Shown here in pieces: positions 40,960-48,722 of a stretch of DNA of 49,887 nt; position 1 is the first letter of the stretch; each line of letters begins with the position of its first letter. The DNA comes from Photobacterium damselae (GTDB lineage: Bacteria; Pseudomonadota; Gammaproteobacteria; Enterobacterales; Vibrionaceae), in assembly GCF_003026815.1 (NCBI RefSeq), contig NZ_PYOG01000028.1:1-49887 (forward strand). The letters run 5' to 3'. The position numbers and the translations under genes are program-made. The notes beneath the pieces are model-generated. The model saw only the letters and a program-made list of their open reading frames with translations. It was not told the origin of the DNA and ran no database searches.

Positions 40960-41238
40960 CTAGTTGTGCTCTAAAATTAGCTCTAAGGCATCAAGGAACT
41001 GTCGAGCATTTCGTTTACCAAGAAATACGGGCTCGAAAACATAACCCTGAACGTAGCACTTTTTAGATGCTTGATATTTCATATTTGACGGCCTTTGGTT
41101 AAGATAAAGCTGAAAAAGTCTACTGGCCTTTATCCGACCACAGCCAAATACATCACAAACATTGCTAGATTTAATATTACCAAAAACAATTAATCTAGCG
41201 TCAATATAAGCTAATAAAACGTTATTATTCATAAACAT
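40960..41238 (-). CDS. Winged-helix protein resembling the N-terminal domain of BrxR/CapW regulators
   Basis: 92 residues (ATG at 41236-41238, or two codons on at 41230-41232). The pattern LLAYIDARLIVFGNIKSSNV, then DVFGCGRIKASRLFQLYLNQ, PSNMKYQASKKCYV and FEPVFL fits the winged-helix lead of the CapW/BrxR family, which normally continues into a WYL ligand domain of about 200 residues. Here the protein ends after the winged helix, and the downstream gene shows no WYL motif. It may be an autonomous DNA-binding regulator. Confidence 0.6.
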   Translation of the reverse strand: MFMNNNVLLAYIDARLIVFGNIKSSNVCDVFGCGRIKASRLFQLYLNQRPSNMKYQASKKCYVQGYVFEPVFLGKRNARQFLDALELILEHN

Positions 41239-41292
41239 AAACTCATATCAAGACTATATCATTAGTATACAGTGTATAGTAATAATACATGT

Positions 41293-41595
41293 TTATTTAA
41301 TTGCAGTCTGCCCTTCAATCAAAGTGAGCAATAACATCCACTTTGATTCAGGCATTTCCTGATAGCTACTCATGGATGGATCACGAACCCAACGTTTAAA
41401 TAGCCTTACGCTGCCTTCTGTTGGCTTCATGTCAAGCACTGTTGCTACGCCATACCAGGTAACATTCAAGGCTTCTTTAAGCTGATTTAAACGCCTAGTA
41501 ATGTTCTCGGCTGTTTTCTCTTCATAAGAAACGGTAACATGGCCGTTCTCTACGTGAATTTGAATTGCTGTCATGCTATGCCTCTTTAGCTGCAT
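41293..41595 (-). CDS. Hypothetical protein, possible HTH
   Basis: 100 residues, or 93 from the internal start MTAIQIHV. Strand-rich N terminus (HVENGHVTVSYEEK) and a helical part that could hold an HTH (ITRRLNQLKEALNVTWYGVATVL). Not recognised. It overlaps the upstream gene by 10 bp at its start, suggesting coupling. Confidence 0.55.
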   Translation of the reverse strand: MQLKRHSMTAIQIHVENGHVTVSYEEKTAENITRRLNQLKEALNVTWYGVATVLDMKPTEGSVRLFKRWVRDPSMSSYQEMPESKWMLLLTLIEGQTAIK

Positions 41596-41858
41596 ATGGT
41601 CTGAATTGACGGTAAATCATCGAAAAATGAAACTAATTTATTTAAAGTCGTTGAACCAACATTATGAATACTGCCTATGTCTGAACGATCATGAAGTATG
41701 AGCTCTACATTTTCAGTGACCACATCAATGTAACCAGTGTATATCTCTCCCTGGTAATTAAACGTGATACCTATCGAACGAGTATCTTTATCTACTTGTA
41801 ATATAGAAACGCTTTGAACAGTTGCTAAACGATTTTCCAATACATTTAATTCTTTCAT
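41586..41858 (-). CDS. Hypothetical protein
   Basis: 90 residues, not recognised. A beta-rich core (VSILQVDKDTRSIGITFNYQ, then EIYTGYIDVVTENVELIL), no TM segment. It lies 56 bp after the gene at 41915-42295 in the same leftward series and overlaps the next gene. Confidence 0.55.
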   Translation of the reverse strand: MKELNVLENRLATVQSVSILQVDKDTRSIGITFNYQGEIYTGYIDVVTENVELILHDRSDIGSIHNVGSTTLNKLVSFFDDLPSIQTICS

Positions 41859-41914
41859 TTTATTACCTATACCTATTTTTATGGGTGAGTAAGTTGGGGC
41901 TATGCCCCAACTAT

Positions 41915-42295
41915 TTAACGATTAGAAAAAATCGCCTTCTGCATTTCCTTTAACAGTATTCGTTGTTTATCCAGCTTCTTTTGCTCCTGCTCAAGATATG
42001 ATTCAAGTAGAGCAACTTGCTTTAAATGACGTTCATTAATATCACCGCAACATGCAACAACCTTAATAACATCCCTAAGCCGAATGAATGGCTGGCAAGT
42101 ACCGAATGTATAAGGCTTAAATGCACCTGATTCATATGCAATTTTCACTCGTTGAAAATCTATATCAGGTTGCTCACTAATAACCATGTATGAGTTATTA
42201 GCCGTATAAGGTTTCCACATTGGTTTACCAACGTTACCAACTCTAGCGATAAAGAAACTGGCTGTTAAAGAACGATTGAAGGTTTTTATTATCAT
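41915..42295 (-). CDS. Hypothetical protein with C-terminal coiled coil
   Basis: 126 residues, not recognised. A globular first half (WKPYTANNSYMVISEQPD, then FGTCQPFIRLRDVIKVVACCGD), then a charged helix (ALLESYLEQEQKKLDKQRIL) to the end. It is the promoter-proximal gene of the leftward group; a short hairpin-like CAGGGGTGTTCCCGTTGAACCCC stretch precedes it (about 42315-42338), written here only in outline. Confidence 0.55.
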   Translation of the reverse strand: MIIKTFNRSLTASFFIARVGNVGKPMWKPYTANNSYMVISEQPDIDFQRVKIAYESGAFKPYTFGTCQPFIRLRDVIKVVACCGDINERHLKQVALLESYLEQEQKKLDKQRILLKEMQKAIFSNR

Positions 42296-42412
42296 CGTGT
42301 ACTCCCCAAACTACAGGGGTGTTCCCGTTGAACCCCCTTCTGTGTTGGTTCTTATATATTATAGGGCTATATTTATATCCCGTCAAGTATTTAACTATCT
42401 ATAGGTTGAATT

Positions 42413-42946
42413 ATGATAAATAAATATGAAAGTGATCTAAAAAAATTAGTTACTGATTGCCATAAACAATCTGGACTAATCTATGAAATCTTCTGCGATA
42501 AATTTAATTCTGAATTAATACTGTATTTATCTGATAAATCTGAGTCTGAACGTATCGAAATAATAGAAATAGCAAAGCGTATGGGATTTAATGAACAAGA
42601 AATAGGTATTGATGATATATCTACTTGCCGTCATGGAATTGATATTAATTGTTGCCCTGCTGGATGTGCTGATTATATAGATGATCATGATTCAACTATT
42701 GATGATGAAGGTTATAAAGAGTCATTATTCATACGCAATGAAATCAATGAATTACGTAACAAAACAATAAAAGGCAACTCTATTTCGCCTATTCAATGGT
42801 GCTCTCTAAAACTATTTATAACGAAAAATGAAAAAGCTATTTATTGGTATAGCCTAATATTTACTCACGATGACGAATTATCAAGTTATTCAGATATGAT
42901 TAAGTATTTACAATCCGAATTAATAATACCTGAATATCCCTTTTAG
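42413..42946 (+). CDS. Hypothetical protein with Cys-rich insert
   Basis: 177 residues, transcribed divergently from the preceding leftward group. Mostly helical; at about residue 70-85 a cluster CRHGIDINCCPAGC followed by an Asp-rich stretch could bind metal. Not recognised. It is followed directly by element R3. Confidence 0.6.
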   Translation: MINKYESDLKKLVTDCHKQSGLIYEIFCDKFNSELILYLSDKSESERIEIIEIAKRMGFNEQEIGIDDISTCRHGIDINCCPAGCADYIDDHDSTIDDEGYKESLFIRNEINELRNKTIKGNSISPIQWCSLKLFITKNEKAIYWYSLIFTHDDELSSYSDMIKYLQSELIIPEYPF

Positions 42947-42958
42947 ACTTAGAACACT

Positions 42959-43151
42959 ATGCGCTTGCGCATAAAAGGGAGCTTGCGACCGAGGCACAAG
43001 CCACCTTACAACATTAATTGAAATTACCATTCTTAAACTGGCGCGTAGTAAACAGTATTAAAGTAACCGCAAACCTCCCCTTCCCTGCTAGGCTGCTCTT
43101 AACCCATGCTTGAAATAAGGAAAAATCTTAACTGTCGAATGACAAAAGAAA
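42959..43151 (+). repeat. Three-copy dispersed element, copy R3
   Basis: Hairpin ATGCGCTTGCGCAT, AAAAGGGAGCTTGCGACCGA, CACAAGCCACC, ACTGGCGCGTAG, TCCCTGCTAGGCTGCTCTTA, and ACTGTCGAATGACAAAAGAA at the end. It is followed 16 bp later by two stem-loop elements and then topB. No coding frame shared with R1 or R2. Confidence 0.85.
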
Positions 43152-43166
43152 CCAATCAAGTACACG

Positions 43167-43245
43167 GCGAGTTATCCATATTTCCATAGGGTTGTGGAGA
43201 CATTAAAACGATCGGAGCTGCCCTGTGGGAATGTGGGTAACTCGC
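43167..43245 (+). repeat. Five-copy stem-loop element, copy B
   Basis: Arms GCGAGTTATCC / GGGTAACTCGC with inner pairs CATAGGG / CCCTGTG and the invariant loop GGAGACATTA-AAACGATCGGAG. Followed by TTTTTATTTT, which makes it terminator-like on the plus strand. Confidence 0.9.
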
Positions 43246-43302
43246 TTTTTATTTTCAACAACATCAAACATACCGGCTTTACTCAATATCTCAGCAAGCT
43301 CT

Positions 43303-43382
43303 GCGACTTATCCATCATATCCATAGGGTTGTGGAGACATTAAAACGATCGGAGCTACCCTGTGGAAATGTGGGTAAGTCGC
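43303..43382 (+). repeat. Five-copy stem-loop element, copy C
   Basis: Arms GCGACTTATCC / GGGTAAGTCGC; relative to copy B the third outer pair is changed on both sides (G-C to C-G), preserving pairing. Followed by TTTTCTTTT. It ends 41 bp before the topB ATG. Confidence 0.9.
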
Positions 43383-43423
43383 TTTTCTTTTCGCAACACC
43401 AAATCGAGTAAAAGGATAATGAC

Positions 43424-45607
43424 ATGCGATTATTCATTGCAGAAAAGCCGTCTCTTGCAAAAGCTATCTTTGAAGGCTTAGGGGGCAACCCAAAAACTCA
43501 ACGCAAACAAGGCTATTTCGAAAACGGTAATGATATTGTGACCTGGTGCGTGGGGCACTTATTAGAGCAGTCCCCGCCTGAACACCAATGGAAACTGGAA
43601 TACCTACCAATCAAAAGCGAATATCCACCTAAAATGCGTCCAATAGAAAAAACAAAAGATCAATTTAAGGTGGTGCAAGATCTAATTAAGAAAGCAGATA
43701 GCATTGTTAATGCCTCCGATCCCGATGAAGAAGGTAATTTGCTCTGTGATGAAATATTAACGTACTGCCACAACACCAAACCCGTTGAGCGTTTATTGGT
43801 GGCTGACTTAAACCTAGAGCCTGTCAAACGCGCTTTAGCCAACATGCAGCCGAATGAGAATTTCCACGGTTGGACGCAATCGGCTCTAGCCCGCTCAATA
43901 GGCGATCTAATTTTTGGCTTCAATATGAGTCAGGCTTACACACTTAAAGCCCGTGAAATGGGTTACAGCGGGACATTTGGCATAGGTCGAGTACAAACCG
44001 TTGCGCTCGGTATGATCAATGAGCGTACCCTTGCTAATCAATCGCACCAAGAAAGCTATTTCTATCAGGTTTACGCCGATTTTGCTTTTAATAACCAAAC
44101 CGTCAAAGCGCGTTATTTACCAACCACAAATAATGAGGTTGACGAACAAAACCGTTTACTGAGTAAAACCGAAGCAAAGCAAATAGCGCAAGCCACCGAT
44201 AACCAACATGCCTTGATCATCGATGCGCAAACCAAGCCAACAAAATCATTACCACCAAGACCGTATGATCTCTCTTCTTTACAGCAACTTTGCGCGAAAA
44301 AGTGGGGATACAGCGCGAAAAAAACACTCGATATCTGCCAATCTTTATATGAAAAGCACAAGGTTCTAACCTATCCACGAACCGATAACCGTTTTCTAGG
44401 TGATAGTCACCTAGAACAACGGGTAGCGATTTTTAAAAACATTGCTGAGGCTATCCCTGAATTAAGCTCGATGGTGGCAAACGCCGATTTAAGCCTTAAA
44501 CACCATGCATTTGACGCCAGTAAAATAACGGCACACCACGCGATTGTTCCCACGTTAACAAGCGCAAAAGGATTAACCCTGACAAAAGACGAACAAACTA
44601 TCTATGAGTTTGTCGCTCGTAGCTTTATTGCCTTGTTCTATCCCGCCTCAGTGCGAGATAGAACCGAAGTGACCATTGAACTTGCAAATAAATACCGTTT
44701 TAAGGCCAATCAAACCCAATTGAGTGTTGTGGGTTGGGAAGTACTATACAAGGACGATATTGAGGCTGAGAAACCCATTGAAGGAGTAGATTTAACCACG
44801 TTAAAACGCGACCAAGAAACCAAGGCCAGCAACCCAACTATCGAGAAAGGCAAAACCAAACCGCCTAAATATCATGATGAAGCCTCATTGATAGCCTTCA
44901 TGAAAAAAGCAGGGAAATTAATCAAAGATCCTGAGCTTAGAGCAAAATTTGAAGCCAAAGACAAAGGAGATCGTGATAACTGCGGCTCAATAGGAACAGA
45001 AGCTACCCGCGCAAATATCCTCGATACGGTTAAATCGAGAAGCGATTTAGTCCAGGTGGTGAAAATGAAGGGCTATAAGCAAAAGGTATGGATCACAACA
45101 CCGCTCGGGCAAGAATTTTGCGCTATGTTGCCAAGTGAATTTACCGCCCCTGATATTTCCGCTATCTGGTCACAGCATCAATTGGCTATCAAAAATGGTG
45201 ATATGACCGTAGAGCAATTTCTGGATGAACTCGACGGTTTTGTTGCCCACTATGTCGATAAGGTCAAAACCAACGGCGTAAATATCACCGTAGAAACGTT
45301 TGATTGCCCTAACTGTGCAGACGGGCACTTAATTAAGCGTAACGGTAGTAAGGGCGTATTCTGGTCGTGTAATCGCTATCCAGAATGTAAAACCTCATTT
45401 CCAGACAAAAGTGGAAAACCTGATACTGCGCCTAAAGCAAAACCCCAAGTTTCTGAGTTTAACTGTCCGCTGTGTCAAAAGCCTTTGGTCAGACGTAAAG
45501 GGAAATCAGATAAAGATAAGCCCGAAAAATATTTTTACGGCTGCTCTGGGTATCCTCAGTGTAAAGCCTCTTACCAGGAGCAGGACAACAAACCAAAATT
45601 TAATTAG
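43424..45607 (+). CDS. topB: DNA topoisomerase III (plasmid TraE/TopB type)
   Basis: 727 residues. Toprim domain with AEKPSLAKAI at the start and DPDEEG at about 100; active-site Tyr317 in LTYPRTDNR. C-terminal zinc ribbons: CPNC...CNRYPEC and CPLC...CSGYPQC. Plasmid topoisomerase III decatenates and helps replication and conjugation, as TraE of RP4 does. The upstream pair of stem-loop elements forms its leader. It ends about 25 bp before the hok promoter region. Full length, no disruption seen. Confidence 0.95.
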   Translation: MRLFIAEKPSLAKAIFEGLGGNPKTQRKQGYFENGNDIVTWCVGHLLEQSPPEHQWKLEYLPIKSEYPPKMRPIEKTKDQFKVVQDLIKKADSIVNASDPDEEGNLLCDEILTYCHNTKPVERLLVADLNLEPVKRALANMQPNENFHGWTQSALARSIGDLIFGFNMSQAYTLKAREMGYSGTFGIGRVQTVALGMINERTLANQSHQESYFYQVYADFAFNNQTVKARYLPTTNNEVDEQNRLLSKTEAKQIAQATDNQHALIIDAQTKPTKSLPPRPYDLSSLQQLCAKKWGYSAKKTLDICQSLYEKHKVLTYPRTDNRFLGDSHLEQRVAIFKNIAEAIPELSSMVANADLSLKHHAFDASKITAHHAIVPTLTSAKGLTLTKDEQTIYEFVARSFIALFYPASVRDRTEVTIELANKYRFKANQTQLSVVGWEVLYKDDIEAEKPIEGVDLTTLKRDQETKASNPTIEKGKTKPPKYHDEASLIAFMKKAGKLIKDPELRAKFEAKDKGDRDNCGSIGTEATRANILDTVKSRSDLVQVVKMKGYKQKVWITTPLGQEFCAMLPSEFTAPDISAIWSQHQLAIKNGDMTVEQFLDELDGFVAHYVDKVKTNGVNITVETFDCPNCADGHLIKRNGSKGVFWSCNRYPECKTSFPDKSGKPDTAPKAKPQVSEFNCPLCQKPLVRRKGKSDKDKPEKYFYGCSGYPQCKASYQEQDNKPKFN

Positions 45608-45629
45608 CCGTCGCTGATATCGGCGTAAG

Positions 45630-45658
45630 CTAGTGAAAACAGAAAAAATGGTTATAAT
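45630..45658 (+). promoter_or_regulatory. Promoter of the hok locus
   Basis: Perfect -10 TATAAT (45653-45658) with a weak -35 near 45631. It would start the mRNA just before the 5' segment that pairs with the 3' end (45666-45680), as in known hok loci. Confidence 0.65.
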
Positions 45659-45775
45659 GCAGGTGGGTGCTCTTGGCTGTTTGTTGAGGGCAATAAATAC
45701 CCGTCACTGGTTTTGTCCTTGGCAAATAGACGAAAGCCCCGAAAGTTAAATTTCTTTAACCAACGAGGCAATCTA

Positions 45776-45850
45776 ATGTACTTGAACACTACTGATGGTA
45801 GCCTCTATTTTACTGAGAGGCAAGTTTTATGCTACGAAGAACCGCCCTGA
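45776..45850 (+). CDS. mok: mok leader peptide
   Basis: 24 residues beginning MYLNTTDG with ACGAGG 7 bp upstream; it overlaps the hok start in another frame and ends 22 bp inside hok. Translation of mok is needed for hok translation in this family, and the antisense RNA blocks it. Confidence 0.7.
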   Translation: MYLNTTDGSLYFTERQVLCYEEPP

Positions 45851-45978
45851 TCGGGCTTATTGTTATATGTATAACAATCCTAGGTTTTACCTTCATGGTG
45901 CGCGATTCGCTCTGTGAATTGCAAATCAAGGATGGACAAACCGTTTTTCTAGCAAAACTTGCCTACGAAGTTAAGTAG
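45829..45978 (+). CDS. hok: Hok-family membrane toxin
   Basis: 49 residues. One TM helix (about 6-23, ALIGLIVICITILGFTFMVR), the conserved Cys29 in SLCEL, and the family's C-terminal pattern KDGQTVFLAKLAYE. It is homologous to Hok/Gef (MKL-type start, TYLTRKSLCEI region). When the plasmid is lost, stable hok mRNA is processed and translated and the toxin depolarises the membrane. It lies directly behind topB. Confidence 0.9.
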   Translation: MLRRTALIGLIVICITILGFTFMVRDSLCELQIKDGQTVFLAKLAYEVK

Positions 45979-46077
45979 ATGCTGGACAGGTAGAGGCTTT
46001 AGAAGCCTCTACCTGATTCAGACTGTTTAGGTTCAGCCTAAGAGCACCCATTCTATCGCCCCATTGGTTTTTCTTAT

Positions 46078-46356
46078 ATGGCTCTTAATATTATTGTTTA
46101 TCACATTGGTTTATTGATGCTCATTTTAAAATGTGAGCCTTATTTAAGCCGTGAAGATGAAGAAACATTAAATGATGTTATCGACTTTATAAAAGACTCA
46201 AGCTCTCTTGAAGAGTCGATATCATTATTAACTCTTACCTACAAAGGAATTGTAGACACGCCAAAAATATCTCAATCCACTAAATTGTTATCCATTCGAC
46301 AATTAATCAGATTGAAGATAGCAGAACGAAAAAGACTCAAAGATACAAATGGATAA
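46078..46356 (+). CDS. Hypothetical small helical protein
   Basis: 92 residues, starting 26 bp after the hok tail. A hydrophobic first helix (ALNIIVYHIGLLMLIL), then helical segments rich in Glu, Leu and Ser and a basic C terminus (IRLKIAERKRLKD). Not recognised. No good ribosome site. It may be carried with the toxin locus, but no antitoxin role can be supported. Confidence 0.5.
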   Translation: MALNIIVYHIGLLMLILKCEPYLSREDEETLNDVIDFIKDSSSLEESISLLTLTYKGIVDTPKISQSTKLLSIRQLIRLKIAERKRLKDTNG

Positions 46357-46399
46357 TAAGCTCTTATTATCCTATTTTTCCTCAATTTCCGTTAAATCT

Positions 46400-46474
46400 C
46401 ACTTACCCACAGCCCCACAAGGCCGCTCCGATCGTTTTAATGTCTCCGCTCCCTTGTTGGGCTATGGATAAGTG
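46400..46474 (-). repeat. Five-copy stem-loop element, copy D
   Basis: 75 bp. Read on the minus strand: CACTTATCC / GGGTAAGTG outer arms, inner CAACAAGG / CCTTGTGG, loop GGAGACATTA-AAACGATCGGAG. It ends 26 bp before the 41-residue gene at 46500. Orientation is opposite to copies B, C and E. Confidence 0.9.
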
Positions 46475-46499
46475 AATCCATTTTGAAGGAACAATACCG

Positions 46500-46625
46500 A
46501 TGAAACTATCCCGCGTAATAATATACAAATTAATCTATGGATATAAACCAAAACCATATGACCAAGAAAATAATCAAGAACGAATTATCTATGTAAAACC
46601 ACCAAAATATGACCAATGGGAATAG
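46500..46625 (+). CDS. 41-residue hypothetical protein
   Basis: ATG at 46500 with GAAGGA 8 bp upstream. Polar and Lys/Tyr-rich (MKLSRVIIYKLIYGYKPKPY, then RIIYVKPPKYDQWE). Not recognised. Stem-loop copy D lies directly upstream. Short but with a good start signal. Confidence 0.45.
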   Translation: MKLSRVIIYKLIYGYKPKPYDQENNQERIIYVKPPKYDQWE

Positions 46626-46682
46626 TTATACCTTTCAATTTTCACTTATCACCATAAATAAACCTAACAAGAGAGCTTATTC

Positions 46683-47342
46683 ATGAAATTATTAAACACT
46701 GCTGATTTTTTCAAAAAATGCAGAAGACCAATTTATTATAAATCCAGATTAAACAAATTAAGAAATAGTGAAACCTTAATATTAGGTTCAATTTCAGAAG
46801 AAATTGAAAATCAAGATAACACAATTAATATTTGTGCACAGGCTTATATACAGAAAAAAACAAAAGGAGTATATCAATTTACAGGTTTATGGACAGTTCC
46901 AACAAAACCGTCTCGACCTATGATTTGGTGTTCAGGTGATTTTAGATTAGAAAAATCTAACTTGATTTTTTGTAACGAAAATTCAGAAGTGAATCTACAT
47001 AATTTCTTTCTAATCTGTCGGTGGTTGAATATACTAAAACGAGTTACTGAAAATGACTATCAATCAATTCTCCCACAAGATAATTACTATCATATGAATG
47101 GACTTCCCTATGTTTTTGATGGCTTAGAATTAACTAAAGACTATATAACGAAAACTCCACGAGTCACTAGATTTAAACAAATTAGTGGAAATTTTGTTTA
47201 TTATAAAACGGGAAATACCGCAAAGATATCTCTTGAATATAATATTCATAAGATTCTAACACCACCACTTAAAGCAATTCTTGATATTGGCATTCTGACC
47301 GGGAGTGTCAATTTCGATGATGATACTCCACCTTGGGATTAA
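46683..47342 (+). CDS. Hypothetical protein
   Basis: 219 residues with an AAGAGAG site. Beta-rich middle, Lys-rich N terminus (FFKKCRRPIYYKSRLNKLR), no TM segment. Not recognised. Its stop overlaps by 3 bp the stop of the convergent gene at 47339-47995, with no terminator between. Composition is very AT-rich even for this plasmid, suggesting recent or foreign origin. Confidence 0.6.
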   Translation: MKLLNTADFFKKCRRPIYYKSRLNKLRNSETLILGSISEEIENQDNTINICAQAYIQKKTKGVYQFTGLWTVPTKPSRPMIWCSGDFRLEKSNLIFCNENSEVNLHNFFLICRWLNILKRVTENDYQSILPQDNYYHMNGLPYVFDGLELTKDYITKTPRVTRFKQISGNFVYYKTGNTAKISLEYNIHKILTPPLKAILDIGILTGSVNFDDDTPPWD

Positions 47343-47995
47343 TTTTCTTTTCTTTTTTTTGCTATTTTTAAATAACCAATATACGAATCAGGAAATGGAA
47401 ACTCTTCTTTTCTGGTTCGTATCCATTCTTTTTTCATATAGCTTAGCAATGCAAAACCTTGTTTCCGCATCCCACTGAATCCATATATCCGCACTATTTT
47501 AAAATGCAATTGTCGTAATGTTTTATCTTTTTTATGTCTTATTGCTAATTTAATTTCTTGCAAAATATCATTATATTTTTCTTGAGTTACTAACCATGTC
47601 CAACGAGCTTTATCGTTAGGCCTCGGTAAACGTAACAACTCATAATCACCATTAGCTATGCTAATGCGTGACGATTTTTTACGTGAGTCCTTCATATCCT
47701 CCAACTCAAAAACTATCCCCTCACCTTCCGTTGCAAATAACCAAAATGTTAACATTTTAGAGTCAGTTGACTCTAAAAAGATTAGTGCTGTTCTGGCCTT
47801 CCCTATACGTTTAGCATACTGTCGTCTGGCCTTATCAGCACCAACTTCATAACGGTCAGTAAACTTGTAAATTAGTTTTAGTTTCTGGCTAGGTTTACAC
47901 TCTCCAGTTGTATAGTTAACGTATCCTTTAGAGACAATAAATCTAATTCTTAACATTAAATCCTTTTGCTCTGTATAAGTATTTATCATATTCAT
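47339..47995 (-). CDS. Basic hypothetical protein, possible DNA-processing factor
   Basis: 218 residues, strongly basic, soluble. First part beta-rich (RIRFIVSKGYVNYTTGE), then a helical Arg/Lys-rich stretch (KARRQYAKRIGKARTALIFL), and a C-terminal region (LHFKIVRIYGFSGMRKQGFA then KKEWIRTRKEEFPFP). No catalytic relaxase motif (three His or Tyr cluster) is clear. Because no relaxase is otherwise recognisable, this is one candidate for an unusual one (for example MobI-like), but that is speculation. Confidence 0.6.
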   Translation of the reverse strand: MNMINTYTEQKDLMLRIRFIVSKGYVNYTTGECKPSQKLKLIYKFTDRYEVGADKARRQYAKRIGKARTALIFLESTDSKMLTFWLFATEGEGIVFELEDMKDSRKKSSRISIANGDYELLRLPRPNDKARWTWLVTQEKYNDILQEIKLAIRHKKDKTLRQLHFKIVRIYGFSGMRKQGFALLSYMKKEWIRTRKEEFPFPDSYIGYLKIAKKRKEN

Positions 47996-48419
47996 AAGGG
48001 CTTTCTATTTTTGATAATCACTACTCAATTGAAGTTGAATGATAAACGTAGTGTTCTTCTTTGTTAAGAGATCGCAAATAACTATCAAATACAATTAATA
48101 TCATATGTAGTAGCGACTTTTTAATTCTCAAAACGAAACACTTTCATCAAGGGACTTATCCACATTTCCACATGGGAGCGGAGACATTAAAACGATCGGA
48201 GCGACCTTGTGTGTAATGTGGGTAAGTCACGAACTTAAATAAAAATACGGGACTTGTTAGTTCAATTCTAATGCTTCTGCTGTTAAAAATACCATATAGC
48301 GTATCTTATGAGCTAGATGTTTTTCTCTGGATTTATTTTTTCATAGTTAATACATTAGCTTTGGCTAATGTATCCATCATCATATAAGAAAAAGGTTGAG
48401 GAGTGGAAGCTTTTAAAAG
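47996..48419. other. Gene-free region with stem-loop copy E and a hairpin
   Basis: No gene. Contains the stem-loop element at 48153-48228, a perfect hairpin ATACATTAGC-TTTG-GCTAATGTAT (48350-48373), and AGGTTGAGGAGTGG about 48391-48404. The hairpin array begins at 48420. Confidence 0.45.
48153..48228 (+). repeat. Five-copy stem-loop element, copy E
   Basis: Arms GACTTATCCACATTTCC / AATGTGGGTAAGTC with the invariant loop GGAGACATTA-AAACGATCGGAG. It is the closest relative of copy A apart from paired changes at the outer stem ends. Confidence 0.9.
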
Positions 48420-48720
48420 AGATTCCGCGCTTGCGCGATTTTCGAGCGTAGCTCGAATGCTTTTGCTCTTGAATATGCTTGTGAAACAAGCATAATGGCG
48501 AAGCCATCCGCTTTTTTCGTGCGGATTCCCGTAAGGGAAATTAACGAAAAGATATACGGAAGCATGAATTATGTTTCCAAAAGCTCACTGATAGACGCCA
48601 ATCTATCAGATGCTAAATACTCGATGATTCGAGGGTTTGTAGAAGTAGCGACTGCCAATCGCTACGAGGCTTGTAAGGCTGCCAACCTTACAAGCTGTGT
48701 TGCTGAAGCCGTATGCGCGT
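48420..48720 (+). other. Array of consecutive perfect hairpins
   Basis: Nine or more hairpins in 300 bp: CGCGC/GCGCG (48426), TTCGAGC/GCTCGAA (48441), TATGCTTGT/ACAAGCATA (48474), ATGGC/GCCAT (48495), ATCCGC/GCGGAT (48506), TTCCC-GTAA-GGGAA (48526), CTGATAGA/TCTATCAG (48588), CTCGA/TCGAG (48620), GTAGCGA/TCGCTAC (48645) and GCTTGTAAGG/CCTTACAAGC (48669). Three have the loop GCCAA. It overlaps a 75-residue reading frame, and flows into the putative large RNA. Confidence 0.75.
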
Positions 48721-48722
48721 AA
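48495..48722 (+). CDS. Doubtful 75-residue frame inside the hairpin array
   Basis: The frame begins MAKPSAFFVRIP and ends CVAEAVCA. It contains three 'A-N-x-x-(S/Y)' repeats because the hairpin loops GCCAA each encode Ala-Asn. There is no ribosome site and hairpins occupy much of it. It may still be translated, but structure explains the sequence better than coding. Confidence 0.3.
   Translation: MAKPSAFFVRIPVREINEKIYGSMNYVSKSSLIDANLSDAKYSMIRGFVEVATANRYEACKAANLTSCVAEAVCA

Larger units (their letters stand above)
45666..46052 (+). ncRNA. hok mRNA with 5'-3' fold-back (tac/fbi) and mok leader
   Basis: The 5' segment GGGTGCTCTTGGCTG (about 45666-45680) is complementary to CAGCCTAAGAGCACCC near 46035-46050 apart from one bulged base, the long-range fold that keeps hok mRNA inert. 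The segment GAAAGCCCCGA...GTTAA...AACCAACGAGGC before mok matches the conserved ribosome-site region of hok/sok systems. A 3' stem-loop (GTAGAGGCTTTAGAAGCCTCTAC, 45991-46013, written in outline) precedes the fold-back segment. The antisense Sok RNA is expected on the minus strand; its promoter could not be fixed. Confidence 0.8.
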
